54,198 bases of DNA from Bondarzewia mesenterica (Eukaryota; Basidiomycota; Agaricomycetes; Russulales; Bondarzewiaceae), in the NCBI GenBank assembly GCA_004802705.1, contig SGPL01000199.1:1-54198 (forward strand), read 5' to 3'. The position numbers and the translations under genes are program-made. This document shows, one piece after another, positions 36,392-47,212 of this stretch (position 1 is the first letter of the stretch; each line of letters starts with the position of its first letter). The notes below the pieces were generated by a model. The model was not told the origin of the DNA, did not search any database, and saw only the letters and a program-made list of their open reading frames with translations.

Positions 36392-37455
36392 TCATGGCCT
36401 GCCGAGTGACCGCTGGAACTGCTCAAAAGCCATGTTCTGCTCTACTGTGGGACCCCGCGGGATCTCCGGAGACAAGGTCGCCCTGTCGATGAGGATGGTC
36501 GAGGCCTCGTGTGGGCGAGTCGACGAGGTGCCTGCGACCGGACCGGGTTCTTCGTCGATGGGGGATACCGAACGAGAGGGGATAAATTCGATGTCGACAT
36601 CGCTGTCCGAGGAGATGCTGCCACCGGATTGCGCGCCGATGATTATGAAGCGGCCACCGCTGTGGGAGACGAGGTTCTCGTAGTAGAGTTGGAGGACTTC
36701 GCGGGTGCACTGGCAGGCGCGGATGATGAGCCAATCCCGAGGGAAAGAAGGTAGGGGCAGGGGGTTATGAGAGACGGACAGGCGGTCGTGGAGGAAAAGG
36801 GCTAACCGTCAGACGCCAGTCGATTGCTAAGAGGAATTCGCGCTCGAGGCGGCCGAGCTCGTGCGTCGTGATACCACCGATGCGGGCGTAGTAAGTGTTG
36901 GTGCAGAACGCGTCACAGAGGGTTTTGCTGGCGAGGGCGACGGCGGTGATGACGAATCGATGGCAGGTGAGGGACGAGATGGTGAAGACGGGCATGCGGG
37001 CGCAGATCTGGTCTATGTAGTGCATCACGATGAGCAAGCATGTTTTCTGTAAAGGAGAAGTTTGAGTATGAGTGATGGGCGAGCTCGAGGAAGACGTGAC
37101 CGACTTCGATGCTCGTGAAGCGCACTATGCGGCGTAGGTAATCCAACATGTTTATGTTGGGGACAGACGCGGAGTGAAATCGAGTGATGCTCTGCCTAAC
37201 CTGAAGTCAGACCAAAACGCCAAAATACTTAGAGAACATGAACCTACGGTGATAAAGGTATCCGGTCGTTAATTGACATCAGGCGTTCTAACATGAGCGC
37301 TATAAAGTCAAAAGTTCTCAGATATTAAACTTTCGAACATGGCAAAGAAAAAAAAGAGAAAAAAAAAGGCAAAACACACCCATAAGTTGACAGAGATGGT
37401 CTACGTCGGCGTCTTCATAGGCTGGTGGTAAGCCGACCCTGCCTTCAGATTCCAT
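36392..37455 (-). CDS. Pho80-like cyclin (PCL/PREG family)
   Basis: Regulatory partner of a Pho85-type cyclin-dependent kinase, probably in phosphate or polarity control. Reads from ATG 37455-37453: MESEGRVGLPPAYEDADVDH, LCQLMALMLERLM, SINDRIPLSP, then TRFHSASVPNINMLDYLRRI, VRFTSIEVEKTCLLIVMHYI, LTCHRFVITAVALASKTLCD, and NTYYARIGGITTHELGRLER followed by EFLLAIDWRLT. These blocks follow the Pho80 cyclin box in order. The C-terminal exon gives REVLQLYYENLVSHSGGRF, an acidic Ser-rich tail, and EQFQRSLGRP with TGA at 36394-36392. Four introns. About 265 residues. The start and splice pattern are supported because every join restores the family sequence. It is divergent from the L12 gene with 265 bp between start codons. 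Confidence 0.88.
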
Positions 37456-37720
37456 GCACCCATTGCACTATCTGTACCGACTGGCTTCGGCACTCGAATC
37501 AAAATACAACTTGAAGGCGAAAGCATTACGGTGACAGCTGCAAGCGTTCCTTTCAGAGGCTGCTGCCAAATATGCACAAATATGGACCAGCCTCTGGCGA
37601 GCGAGGACTGGGACAGCTGTACAGTTTCACGTCGGCCACTGAACCTTAAATTTCCCTGCTACCGCCGAGTGTATTGATATTTACTCTGCCACCGTTCAAA
37701 GCACCGACCCTCTCAAGACC
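37456..37720. promoter_or_regulatory. divergent promoter between Pho80-like cyclin and ribosomal protein L12
   Basis: 265 bp between opposite start codons, so both promoters sit here. A nearly repeated phrase, CCTCTGGCGAGCG and AGAGGCTGCTGCC, occurs around 37553-37602, and a CT-rich patch precedes the L12 start. No known ribosomal-protein element is identified with confidence. Confidence 0.4.
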
Positions 37721-38384
37721 ATGGCCCCAAAAATCGTGCGTCATTTAGTAGGCACAAATGCATGTCTTGCTAACGCACCTGTTATCAGGATCCTAACGAA
37801 ATCAAAATCATCCAATTGCGCGCGACAGGCGGTGAGGTCGGTGCTTCCTCCGCTCTGGCCCCAAAAATTGGCCCTCTTGGTCTGGTGCGTACGGTCCTCA
37901 GACTGGAACAACAACGCCGTCTTATTCCATAACAGTCGCCCAAGAAAGTCGGAGAAGATATTGCGAAGGCTACCACGGCATGGAAGGGTCTGCGGGTAAC
38001 GGTTCAACTCACTATCCAGAACCGTCAGGCCCAGGTTTCGGTTGTCCCCTCTGCTTCTTCCCTGGTCATCCGTGCTCTCAAGGGTGAGTACTCTCGCTCT
38101 GCTCGCATAAATTGTACCTTTCGACAACTTCACCGCGCGATTCAGAGCCCCCACGGGACCGCAAAAAGGAGAAGAACATCAAGCACGCGGGCAACATCTC
38201 TCTTGACGAGATCTTCGAGATTGCGCGGACGATGAAGTCGAAGTCGCTGTCGAAGGACCTTGCGGGCGGTGTGAAGGAGATTTTGGGTACGGCGCAGAGC
38301 GTTGGGTGCACGGTCGATGGCCGACCCCCACATGACATTATCGAGGGGATCGATTCGGGGGAGGTTGAGGTGCCAGACGAGTAA
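37721..38384 (+). CDS. RPL12: 60S ribosomal protein L12 (uL11)
   Basis: Forms the base of the ribosomal stalk with rRNA and P0. Four exons, 37721-37735, 37789-37884, 37936-38083 and 38146-38384, give exactly 165 residues, the length of the yeast and human proteins. The first exon codes only MAPKI. Then [113 protein letters not shown] and [17 protein letters not shown]. All family landmarks are present, including the Pro-Lys-Ile start and the Gly-Gly of the RNA-binding domain. None of the three short introns is long enough to house a box C/D snoRNA. Identification is firm. Confidence 0.97.
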
Positions 38385-38695
38385 CTGTTTTCCGAGCTCT
38401 GTCTCGTACTGTTTTATTACTTTGCATGATACGTTTTCTCTGACACTAACCACGGGTGTGCGAACAAATTCTAAGTTGCTATGCGGTGCCTCTGCCCAAG
38501 AGGATCTGTGCATCGCTCAGATGGCATGAATCAAGGTGAAAATATGATCACGGGTTGACTAACATGATGGTCTTTGTGTGCGTGGAGGGCGAACTAATGA
38601 TCTGAGTTTTCATAAATCTCATCCCATGATGACTCTGTTCGAAACACCAAAAATGTTATGTTAATTGTCATGCATACATCCATCGAATGAGATAT
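38385..38695. other. 3' flanks of convergent L12 and monooxygenase genes
   Basis: About 310 bp between convergent stops, with no coding content seen. Confidence 0.45.
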
Positions 38696-40199
38696 TCAAA
38701 GCTTCTCCTTAGCAACATCGCCGTACGTGACCGCGTAAACCTTGGCCACACTCTCATCGTCCTTCATGATATCCCGATATATCGCGTTTCTTTTTTTTGC
38801 AAGCCTCCACGCCCTCGACAACTCGACCCTCGCCTTGCTTTCGTGCACCTTTCACTAGGGTTGCACAACGGGGGATGCGCACTTTTTTCATAGGCCTCGA
38901 AGATCGTGGCTAATACGGACGTGCTAAGGGATGTGCGGTTAGGGTTGTATTCGTCAAGAAGGCTGGTGAGCTTTTGGATGTCCTCAAATGCTTGGTTTGC
39001 GCCTTGGCCAAGGTGCTATGGAAAGATTTCATGTCAGCAAGAATTATGAGAGGGTATCGGCAGGACGTACAGGACTTGTAGGATGGGCCGCGTCTCCGAG
39101 AAGGACGACTCTGCCTTTATGCCATGTCTTTAGTTCCGGGCGGTCATAAAGGCCATACTGTAGAGCGGGTATGAGAAGACGTCCTGAGGCCAGAAGGTAA
39201 GTATCATAGTGACCTTGACGAGTTTGTTCGTAGTTTTCAACATCTGTCTTGGGCCGTTGTCCCAGTGGGAAGCGGCAGAGTTGTTTATGAAATCTTCCGC
39301 CGTCTCTGCACTCACAGTGCCCCATGTCTCTTTCAGCTCCTTTTCACGCGTCGTCACACTATGAGTGGGGTAAATACCAGGCAGGGTTTGAAGTGATATA
39401 ACTTACGCCCAAGAAGTGTGAGTGTCAGATATGGGATAGGCGATCATATGGGCGGCATTGCCATAGTAGTTGGCGACTGTCGCATGAGCCTTGAGGACAT
39501 CCGGAGTCGGCGAGAGGCCACCAGCCTAGAATGCATGTTTAATGAAGATGGACGTTCGCAGAGACAAAAAAAAAGGGATCCAAGCCCACCTGACAAAGCC
39601 CTGTAAAATCAGCCTTCTCTTTTCCAAACAATGCGATCCGAGTACCACTGTGCAGGCCATCGCAGCCAACGACAAAGGTGCCCGTAGCACTCTTCCCATT
39701 CTCAAATATGGCACGCACAGAGTCGTCGCTCTGCTCCAAAGACGTCAGCTGGTGTCCCCAGTTCACCTCGATGCCGTGTGATATCGCGGCATCGACAATC
39801 ACACGGTGGAAAGCGACACGCTCTACAGCAAGCATCCCGAATCCATAACAGCTCGGGAGCCGATTCGGGATGTCGCTCTCGCCGAGGACACCCAAGTCTT
39901 CGGGGAGCGTCGAGTATTGCAACATGCGCTCAATGGACTTTCCGGGGATGGTAGAGACGAAGCCTGGGATCTGAGAAAGCACGCGGAGGCCATTGGGTTG
40001 CAATCTGTCAAACAAATACAACGTTGAGCATCAACGCTCGAAGATAAATCTGAGAAATATACATCATGCTAAGACCGGCTTGTTCAACGCCATCCAGTCT
40101 CTCGAAGATGACCGGCTCATAACCTCTAAGCTTCAGGAATATAGCAAGGATAGGACCTGCAATTCCAGCCCCTACAACGATGACCTTGGTGGACGCCAT
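38696..40199 (-). CDS. FAD-dependent monooxygenase (salicylate-hydroxylase-like, group A)
   Basis: NAD(P)H-dependent aromatic or polyketide hydroxylase family. Starts at ATG 40199-40197: MASTKVIVVGAGIAGPILAI, with the GxGxxG dinucleotide-binding motif. Then LQPNGLRVLSQIPGFVSTIP, YGFGMLAVERVAFHRVI (with the substrate-side Arg), FVVGCDGLHSGTR (the DG motif), TNTREKELKET-type insertion (VTTREKELKETWGTVSAETA), and KGRVVLLGDAAHPTSP, the second FAD-binding GD motif. The C-terminal helical part includes GANQAFEDIQKLTSLLDEYN and ends TYGDVAKEKL with TGA at 38698-38696. About 430 residues, normal. Five or six short introns. All cofactor motifs are intact, so it is probably functional; the substrate is not predictable. 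A degenerate second copy lies 5 kb away at 44.3-45.3 kb. Confidence 0.88.
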
Positions 40200-41149
40200 T
40201 CAATCAAGTTCTTGACTTCGCTACGATTGACGCACAGCGAATTCGAGGGCAATATGGATGGCCCTTGGTCTGAACCATGCTGGCAATGACGAGCGCTATA
40301 TACACAATCGTCATCACCTGTTCCGGAAATTAGAATGCCTGGTTCAGCAGTTGTTTAGTCTCGGCTCCATTTCTGCAGTACACCAAGTCAAGTTTGCGAG
40401 GCCGAGAACTCGACGGCTTTCGCTGCAAGTGAGTCGGTTCCAGTCATGACCCGAATGGTGATTCCGAGAGACGCCTACCGCGCTCGATGGTTTTGATACC
40501 TGCGCAAAAATACATGGTGAGACATGTTGGGTGAAAGGAGAAGCTGAAATGCCGCAAACCAGCAACAAACCAGTGCTGGAACTCCGATCAACTTACAGTG
40601 TTGACGTTACGTCCCGAGCTTGAAGGAGCTTCTCAGAAGTTACCAGCTTAGTAGCAAGGCCTACTATAGCACCATGAGCAATGTATAGTTGTGTTGTCCC
40701 AGCGGCTGCACGCTGGGAAGATACTATGTATGTTACAAAAATGTGCGTAGTGAACATAACTACAGTCCGGTTTAATGAATCCTTGGCCTACCAAAATCCT
40801 AGTACTTAGCTCCGGATAGAAAAAACGTGATGTCAAAATCAACTCAGCCCTGCCGAATTAAATAAATAAGTACGGGCATTGGTATCCCCAAAGACTTGTC
40901 CGATTGAAACATGAAAACGAAGGTCAGAAGTCCAGCACCGCCCAATCCGCCGTAATAAAATGTCCCCGATGATAACAGAAATAAATATAATGGATCAAAG
41001 AATAAAAAAAGCTCTGCGCCAGCACTGTTGGGTATTTTAAGGCCGTCTTGTGACCGGATATCACTTTTATCTGCCAGCGGTCGCCTCAGTACAAGGAACA
41101 CTGGAAATCCATTTTCCTCAACATGCGTCGCATTCATAACCAAACACAC
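40200..41149. other. intergenic between monooxygenase start and MAPKK stop
   Basis: 950 bp without a supported gene. A minus-strand frame at 40844-41149 contains a hydrophobic stretch (LLSSGTFYYGGLGGAGLLTF) but has no start context or homologue I know. It should contain the monooxygenase promoter. Confidence 0.45.
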
Positions 41150-42748
41150 TTACTTCTCCTTGGATATCTGGAGTGGCTTTGTTGCGTTCCAGCCCCAGAC
41201 TTCACTGATCCACTGCGCCATGTCCACTTTGTATTTCATGACTCTGACGATCCATGGATGCGTTAACATAACTTTTGGTGAGGGGCGTACGGTAGGATTG
41301 ACCGTCAAGCTGCAAGGCGTTCACAAACTATGGTCATGGAGCGATCTCATCGGTGAATGTGTATGCACTTACGACACTTTGACAAAGTCTTTCATGGCGT
41401 CACTCCAGTGTGTACTGAACTCATCTTCGAGGCGAGGGGGCTAGATGCAAGATGAGGTTCAGAAGCACTGATAAGATGTGAAAGCTAAGACAAGAAAATA
41501 CCTCGCTCCGACTGATATGGATCATGAGGTCGATGGGTGGGAGGTCCTTTGGGAAGGGGAATCGGTTTTGCACCAATTCTAGAATAGACAGACCGGCTGA
41601 CCACACATCGGCACGGATAGAATATTCATGGCCCTGGATGCGTTCGGGCTGCAGGCACAGTGGTCTCAAAACCTGTATGGTAATTCCTCTCCAGAAAGGG
41701 AAACTACTCACAGCCATATAGCAGGCGGTTCCGGTATACGTGTCTGCCTGAGATTTCACAAGCTCCCCAGATACGCCGAAATCGCAAAGCTTCACGATCC
41801 CCTGCTTGGAAATCAAGATATTGGAAGGTTTGATATCCCGATGGATCAGGTGCTTCGCGTGAAGATAAGCAAGGCCTTGTAGAACCTGGATCTCAATGTT
41901 AGAAACATAAAAACACCGGGTCACACAGTGCCACGCACACCCTCAGCTAGACGCCCTGCAACCTTCTCGCCGACCCGCCCTTTGCGCCTCTTGATGCGTT
42001 CCCCAACAGCTTCTAGACTCCTCCCCTCGCACAATTCCATGACGACTTTGACTTCGCTGGACGAAGGCGACATGTAAGCGCCGAAGAAATGGGTAATATT
42101 CGGGTGCGAAATGGTCGTGATCATAGTGAGTTCTCGGACGAGCTGCTTCATTGGCGCCTCGCGCGTCGTGATCGTCTTCCTAGCCATTATCCTACCTGTT
42201 CGAGTATCCCTCACTTCGTGCACGGTTCCGCCGACGCCTTCACCCAGATGTTGTAATGGCTCGAAAACGTCATCCGACCATTCTTTGTAGGGATATGGCT
42301 CGGGCTTGTCCCCGCTAGAAATAGAAGACGTTACAGACTCGGGCCGGGCTCCAATGTCGATTATAGCCCGACGTAAATCTGCGATCGACATTTGTTTACA
42401 TTTTGAGCGGAAATTGAGAGGGCGGATGGTCTTGATGCCGTCGTGAATAGGAAGAGATGGTGGAAAACAGTATTGTCCGAGGCCGTAGTCGTCGTCTGAT
42501 GAATCGCTGCGCGACTGAGCGCCAGAACTGTTGGTTGAGAGGCTGATTTTCAAAGATGGTTTGGAAGGACTAGATTTGGGAGTAAGGGAACGGGATGATG
42601 GAGTCCAATTCAAAGGAGTGGAAGGTCTAACCAATGCACCCGTCTGTGCATCGGATGGAAGGGGGGTGGGAGCAAACGGTAGCAATGGCCTCGATGTCGA
42701 ACGATGGATGACACGAGGACTGGCGGGATATGCGAACGACGGTTGCAT
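41150..42748 (-). CDS. MAP kinase kinase, Mkk1/Mkk2 (cell-wall integrity) type
   Basis: Dual-specificity kinase of the STE7 family. Starts ATG 42748-42746 (MQPSFAYPASPRVIHRS); residues 1-160 are Ser/Pro-rich. The kinase domain shows LGEGVGGTVHEVRD (glycine loop), ARKTITT (ATP Lys), HFFGAYM, VVMELCEGRSLEAVGERIKR, then KGRVGEKVAGRLAEG and the next exon VLQGLAYLHAKHLIHRDIKP, VKLCDFGVSGELV, SQADTYTGTACYMAPERIQG, YSIRADVWSAGLSILEL and PSPKVMLTHPWI. The activation loop has S...T spacing as in yeast Mkk1, and the GRxxEKVxGxxAExVLxGLxYLH block and C-terminal VDMAQWISEVWGW also match that branch, so the Slt2/Mpk1 cascade is the inferred pathway. TAA at 41152-41150. About 440 residues; four introns. 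Family firm, pathway probable. Confidence 0.9.
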
Positions 42749-44339
42749 GAGACGGACTAGGGATAGAGGTGTGGAGAGAAAGAGACTTATGAAGTTCCTC
42801 CGCCACCAGCATGATGATGATCATCGTCCCCATCGTCTCACGTTATCATGGGCAGCCCCGAAAAGTGTTTGACGCCCAGACTGAACAGGCTTTTTGCAGT
42901 GTTGCTATGCACACCCATTTCTGCGTCATTGACTCGAAACAGGGCACCATAATATCTTGTCGATGACAGCCTGGGTGTGAGATGCAATTTCCGTCGGGTG
43001 GTCCTTAAAGAGGAACCGTCTCGTCGAGGGACGCCACCGTGGAAGATTCGAACCAGCGAATGGCCTGTCAGACGCAGCCGAGGCGCTGAAGCCGTGATGA
43101 AGAATGCTGCCGACCGCAGAGCGGCATTCTACTGAACTTGATGTTTTGTCATGATATCAGTAGCTGTCTCTCGGAACAGAGTGAACCATTACTAGACCTT
43201 CCAAATTGGGAATCAAATTTCTGTTCGGACCTCCAAGTCTCTAAGTCCCCAGTGATTTGATATCATCCGAACGCGCTATAAAGAAACGGAACATGATTGG
43301 CATCGCCGTCAGTATTAACATCTGCGAAGTGAACCGTTACAGTCATCGACCACTCCTTTAGATATGACCGTTCCTTTAGACACTTTCGTAGTTGCTCGAA
43401 ATCATTCGACAACCTACAATCTTGGCAATATTTTGGTGCAGACAGATGAATACAGCTTTGTTCATACCTTGTTTTTGGCGGAACCCGTGTTTTTGCGAGC
43501 AGCAGCAAAAATTTCGATTTTGATGTCTAAAGGACCGGTTGATTACTGTGGCCAAAAAGCTGCGAAATGCACAATTAGCCCGGACTGACCTCGCTCTGAC
43601 AGTAGAGCATGTTCAAATGCACCAATATGCCGGTATGATACAAGGGGGAAAATGCAACAACGATGCCGCTGAAGTGGTAAATGTAACTCAGTACAGTTCG
43701 TGGAAGGTCGAAACAGGCGTGTGCCGGCCTCTTACTCCTTTGGTTGTAAATCAGTAACTTACAAACATTAAACATGGGTGCATCTGAGTTCTGTCTTGTA
43801 CCTTCAAGGTCTAAACGTCTACAGCTTGAAGCGTGGACTCAATTATCTGGATCGTCTCCTCCACAATACTCGAGCACGTCGAATCCTATGACATTGATTG
43901 GCCAAGTACGCTATATATAGGGACGTTGGGCGGCATAGGATTCCGCAAGTCCGCGGACCTTGGGTGATCGAAAGGAAAGAAAACAGGTCTGCCAGTGACT
44001 TTATGCAACGTCATATATCGGCAAAGTCGAGGTGAGATCACCTCGATGCCGCTCCCACTTGCTAATTTCTGCATCCCTTACCCGTCCATTCCGCATGTAG
44101 GCACAGACTGGCCGGCTTGAGCCTGGAGACCAAAGTGACGGTCGAAAGCCTTTGTTACGGCATCGTCGTCCTTCATGCTACTGCGCATATTGTTTTCTAT
44201 GTCTTCCGATATGCGGCTTCCCCGCTGCTTCCTAATACCTATGGTGAGCGCAGAGGGGTGTGGAAGATAAACACATTCATAGTTCACGAATACTTGCTCC
44301 GTAAGTGCCGTGCTGGGTGGCCTGTGGTCAAGATCATGT
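42749..44339. other. 1.6-kb region without recognisable genes
   Basis: Contains the upstream region of the MAPKK gene at its left end. Short open frames on both strands have no recognisable content. At 43885-43920 a CCAAT-type box (ATTGGCCA on the plus strand) and CTATATATAG sit about 25 bp apart, like a core promoter, but I see no gene downstream. Confidence 0.45.
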
Positions 44340-45320
44340 TGGACTAGGAAGGCGAGAGGTTGCAAGACGTCCTCAAAGCCTTGGTTTGCGCCGTAACTCG
44401 GGTGCTGGAATGTGAACCTTTGAGATCAGATGGTTCGATGATCTGAGCGAATACGGGACTTGAGGTGAGCGGCATTGCCTATGTAGAAGGCTTACCGTGC
44501 CTTTATGCCACAGGTTGAGTTCAGGGCAATCATAGAGACCATACTGAGACACTCAAGATTAGCTAGAGACTCATCGTGGTTGAAATTTGTCTCGGCGGTC
44601 TTGATCAACTGTCCCGCACATTGATCCCATTCAGACACAGGCGTCTTCTTAGAATTCTGCAGCATCTGTTGATCCGCAGCTCGCCATTTTTTTTCTTTGG
44701 TTCTGATTCTTGAGGAAGAATACTACAGATCATGTATCAACAGGGGTACAAGGCACAGTAGCTTAAAATGAAACGTACGCAAAGGCGAGAAGCTCGACCG
44801 TAAAAGTTTGGAGCACGCGTGGTATATCAGAGAGCACTGTGACCTAGTCAGCAAGACAGTTCACCAGTTCACAGCACCCAGATGCGAAACAAACCTGTGA
44901 CAACCCAGTAAAGTTGGGGGTCTCGTCTCCGAATAAAGCGATCTTCATTCGCTGTGAAGTCCATCATGCATCACAGCCCACGGCCAAGCTTCCGATGGCG
45001 CTCCAGCAGGCTCCAGCGGTACCAATCTTCGTCGCTTTATTCTATAGACACCGGCCGATGTCCCCGCTCTATCTCAATCCCTCCTTTCCGCCTCGGCGAC
45101 AATGACGCGGCGATAACTGCCCTTGGTCACTGCGATCATCCCGGCTTCGAAGAATTCTAGCAGACGAGCGGTGCTCAACGTTGCCACTTAAGAATTCCGA
45201 GTCCTCAGCCAGCGTAGAGTAAGATCGAAGCCGCTCGATTGCTCTACCAAGGATGGTCGGCACGAATCCTGGAATCAGAGATAAGACATTGGTCTGCAGC
45301 CTGAACTCACGCCGGCGCAT
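44340..45320 (-). pseudogene. degenerate paralogue of the FAD monooxygenase
   Basis: Two separated parts match the intact gene at 38.7-40.2 kb. Near 45180-45320 the minus strand reads RLQTNVLSLIPGFVPTILGR and AIERLRSYSTLAEDSEFL, aligning with LRVLSQIPGFVSTIPGK and SIERMLQYSTLPEDLGVL. Near 44345-44410 it reads GANQGFEDV, matching GANQAFEDI, and near 44500-44560 the DNA preserves the segment coding YGLYD and the LK/NLWHKG block. Between these, the frame is broken by stops and shifts, the DG and GD motifs are not continuous, and the GxGxxG start is missing. A former duplicate, tail and head in the original order, now decayed. Same orientation as its parent. Boundaries approximate. Confidence 0.75.
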
Positions 45321-45762
45321 CAGTGAAGGTTTGATAAGGTGAACTCATGGCAAAAAAAGCTCATAGCATCATCTTTTATATGCAATCCACACGAGACAAG
45401 GACACGCCTGATGCGTCGACGCGACATGACGGCAATACCTGGAGTAGCACGAAGGTCGAGCTCTAATTGCTTCGTGTCTGTAAAAACAAAACAAAAAGAT
45501 TGCAGAGTGATTGTGTATCAGCTACACACACCGGTCGGGATGCATCATAACTATCTTCGCACTGTTGACTCAGGCAAAACGGGATTTGCCTCAGCCAACT
45601 CTGAATAACTGCGTCAAAGACAATCACATTATTGCTGCTTCAACTAATACATATGCAACGCAAAATCTGTGGACCCGATTAGACAAAGACGCGACAATGC
45701 GAAGGCACACTCACCATACAGCAATGCACACCATCATCAAACCAAACACCTGACCTATCTGA
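45321..45762. other. intergenic, nothing supported
   Basis: Probably includes the decayed 5' end of the monooxygenase pseudogene; no clear coding match is left. Confidence 0.35.
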
Positions 45763-46082
45763 CACTAATGTAGGATATCCACCACCAAGCTTTTACTCGC
45801 CGTATCCCCATCCCTCCCTCCAAACCAGGAGAGCCTTGTTACTCCCCTAGGCTCTACTTTAGCCTCATAGTGCATGTGCCTTCTGGCAATGGTTAAGATG
45901 CCAAGAATGTGGGTTGCCCGCCTCCTCACTCGCAGTTTTACCTGGCAACATTCCATTGCCAGAAGGTGCATGCACTGCGAGTGTAAAGTAGAACCTAGGG
46001 GCATAATAGGGCTCTCCTGGTTTGGAGGGAGGGATGGGGATACAGTGAGTAACAGCTTGGTGGTGAGTAACCTACCTTAGTG
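45763..46082. mobile_element. foldback MITE-like element, 320 bp, CACTA-type ends
   Basis: Two arms of about 130 bp, 45763-45892 and 45953-46082, are inverted copies of one another at roughly 85% identity. The ends read CACTAATGTAGG on the left and, on the complementary strand of the right end, CACTAAGGTAGG. Long identical blocks inside include TATCCCCATCCCTCCCTCCA and CCAGGAGAGCC, and the inner limits share CCTTCTGGCAATGG. A 60-bp unpaired spacer separates the arms. There is no room for a gene, so this is a non-autonomous element. Ends starting CACTA suggest the CACTA/EnSpm superfamily. The expected 3-bp target duplication is not visible (TGA left, CGG right), so the insertion is old or the ends are slightly off. 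Confidence 0.85.
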
Positions 46083-46306
46083 CGGAGCTCAAAGTTGGCA
46101 CTTACGCTGCAAGTGACGGCCGCATATGAGTCCCGCTTACGAGCTCGGATGCGCCCGTGTGATCTTATGTAATGTCACGCCCGGACGAGAGCGTACTCAA
46201 TGCGCGCATAGTTGTGCTTTGTGAGCTTTTTTGGTCGAAGGCTGTGCAGGTGCCGTTTCGACACAATTGGGCTTGGCAATCCTGGTTGCCTTGCGTCTGC
46301 CGCCCA

Positions 46307-47212
46307 TTACAGATTAAATAAGAAAGGAGCCAAGAGACGTAGATGGTGGTGGTTGAAATCAAAGACAACGCGATGCGACGCGACACGACACGGCAGGCCC
46401 CGTGAAGCTCCTAGACAGTATTCGACTGCCATGAGATGATAATTCGCGAGCGAATAAAATCGAGTAGATGGATCGGCGCCAAAAAGATCTGGCCTACTCT
46501 ATAGTTGAATCAGTTTGATTGTCGCAATGTTAATTGGTAAGGACTGACTCGCAGGGCCGGAATCACTTTCTCGCGGTAGTCGTTTTCAGCACCATCTCTC
46601 CCTATTTTGTCTGCTCCCTTCACGTCAGGGAGAGTAGTTAATGGAGATTTCAAGGCGACAGACCTACCACAGAAGTCCCTTTCAGCTCCTCAAGATCACT
46701 CTCACTCCAGAACATAGGCGTATCAAATGCTGTCGGCAGAGAGGCTAAGGAAGATAACCACACACGCATGAAACTCACATACGCGCATGATCAGTGATGT
46801 ACATACCCAAATATTCGGACCACTTCGAGGAACTTCCTTGGGCCTCTTCCCACATCATACAAAGCATCAGTCCCGCCCATCCCGTGTGGAGATTGTATTT
46901 CTGCCACTCTGAGTGTCCGAAGAGTTCTGGCAGAGTACATGTATGGGTGGAGAGCGTGAGATCCCGAGGTATAGTGAACAAAACATGCCCTTCCTATATC
47001 CAGCAGGTCAATATCTTGGGCTTCGGGGTGCATGTAGGTGCATGATCAGGGAGCAATGCAAAAATGGAGGAAGGTCGAGAGTCTGGTCGACCTACCGAAA
47101 GATCGCGGAGTGCGACAGCACCCCATCCTTGACCTTTAATGGAGCTGAAACCCATCGCAGAGTCGTCAAAGGCTCCCCCATGAGTCCTAAACCAGGATAT
47201 TAAAGGATCCAT
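46307..47212 (-). pseudogene. C-terminally truncated RKM4/SETD6-like SET methyltransferase
   Basis: Starts at ATG 47212-47210: MDPLISWFRTHGGAFDDSAM, then GFSSIKGQGWGAVALRDLS. Joined over clean GT-AG introns follow EGHVLFTIPRDLTLSTHTCT, HTGWAGLMLCMMWEEAQG, ASLPTAFDTPMFWSESDLEE, DKIGREGAENDYREKVIPAL and SRPDLFGADPSTRFYSLANY. These blocks match ribosomal lysine methyltransferase 4/SETD6 in order. After YHLMAVEYCLGAS homology stops abruptly; the frame meets TAA at 46309-46307. The rest of the SET domain, including the catalytic Tyr region and C-terminal substrate-binding domain, is absent from this window. About 200 residues against about 500 in the family. The remaining exons have no stops, so loss was recent or the fragment is still transcribed. 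A functional methyltransferase is not expected. Confidence 0.8.

Noticed and set aside
43030..43060. Minus-strand GGTTCGAATC resembling a tRNA T-loop
   Set aside because: The bases on either side cannot form the five-pair T stem and no D or anticodon arm or TGGC box A lies at the right distance.
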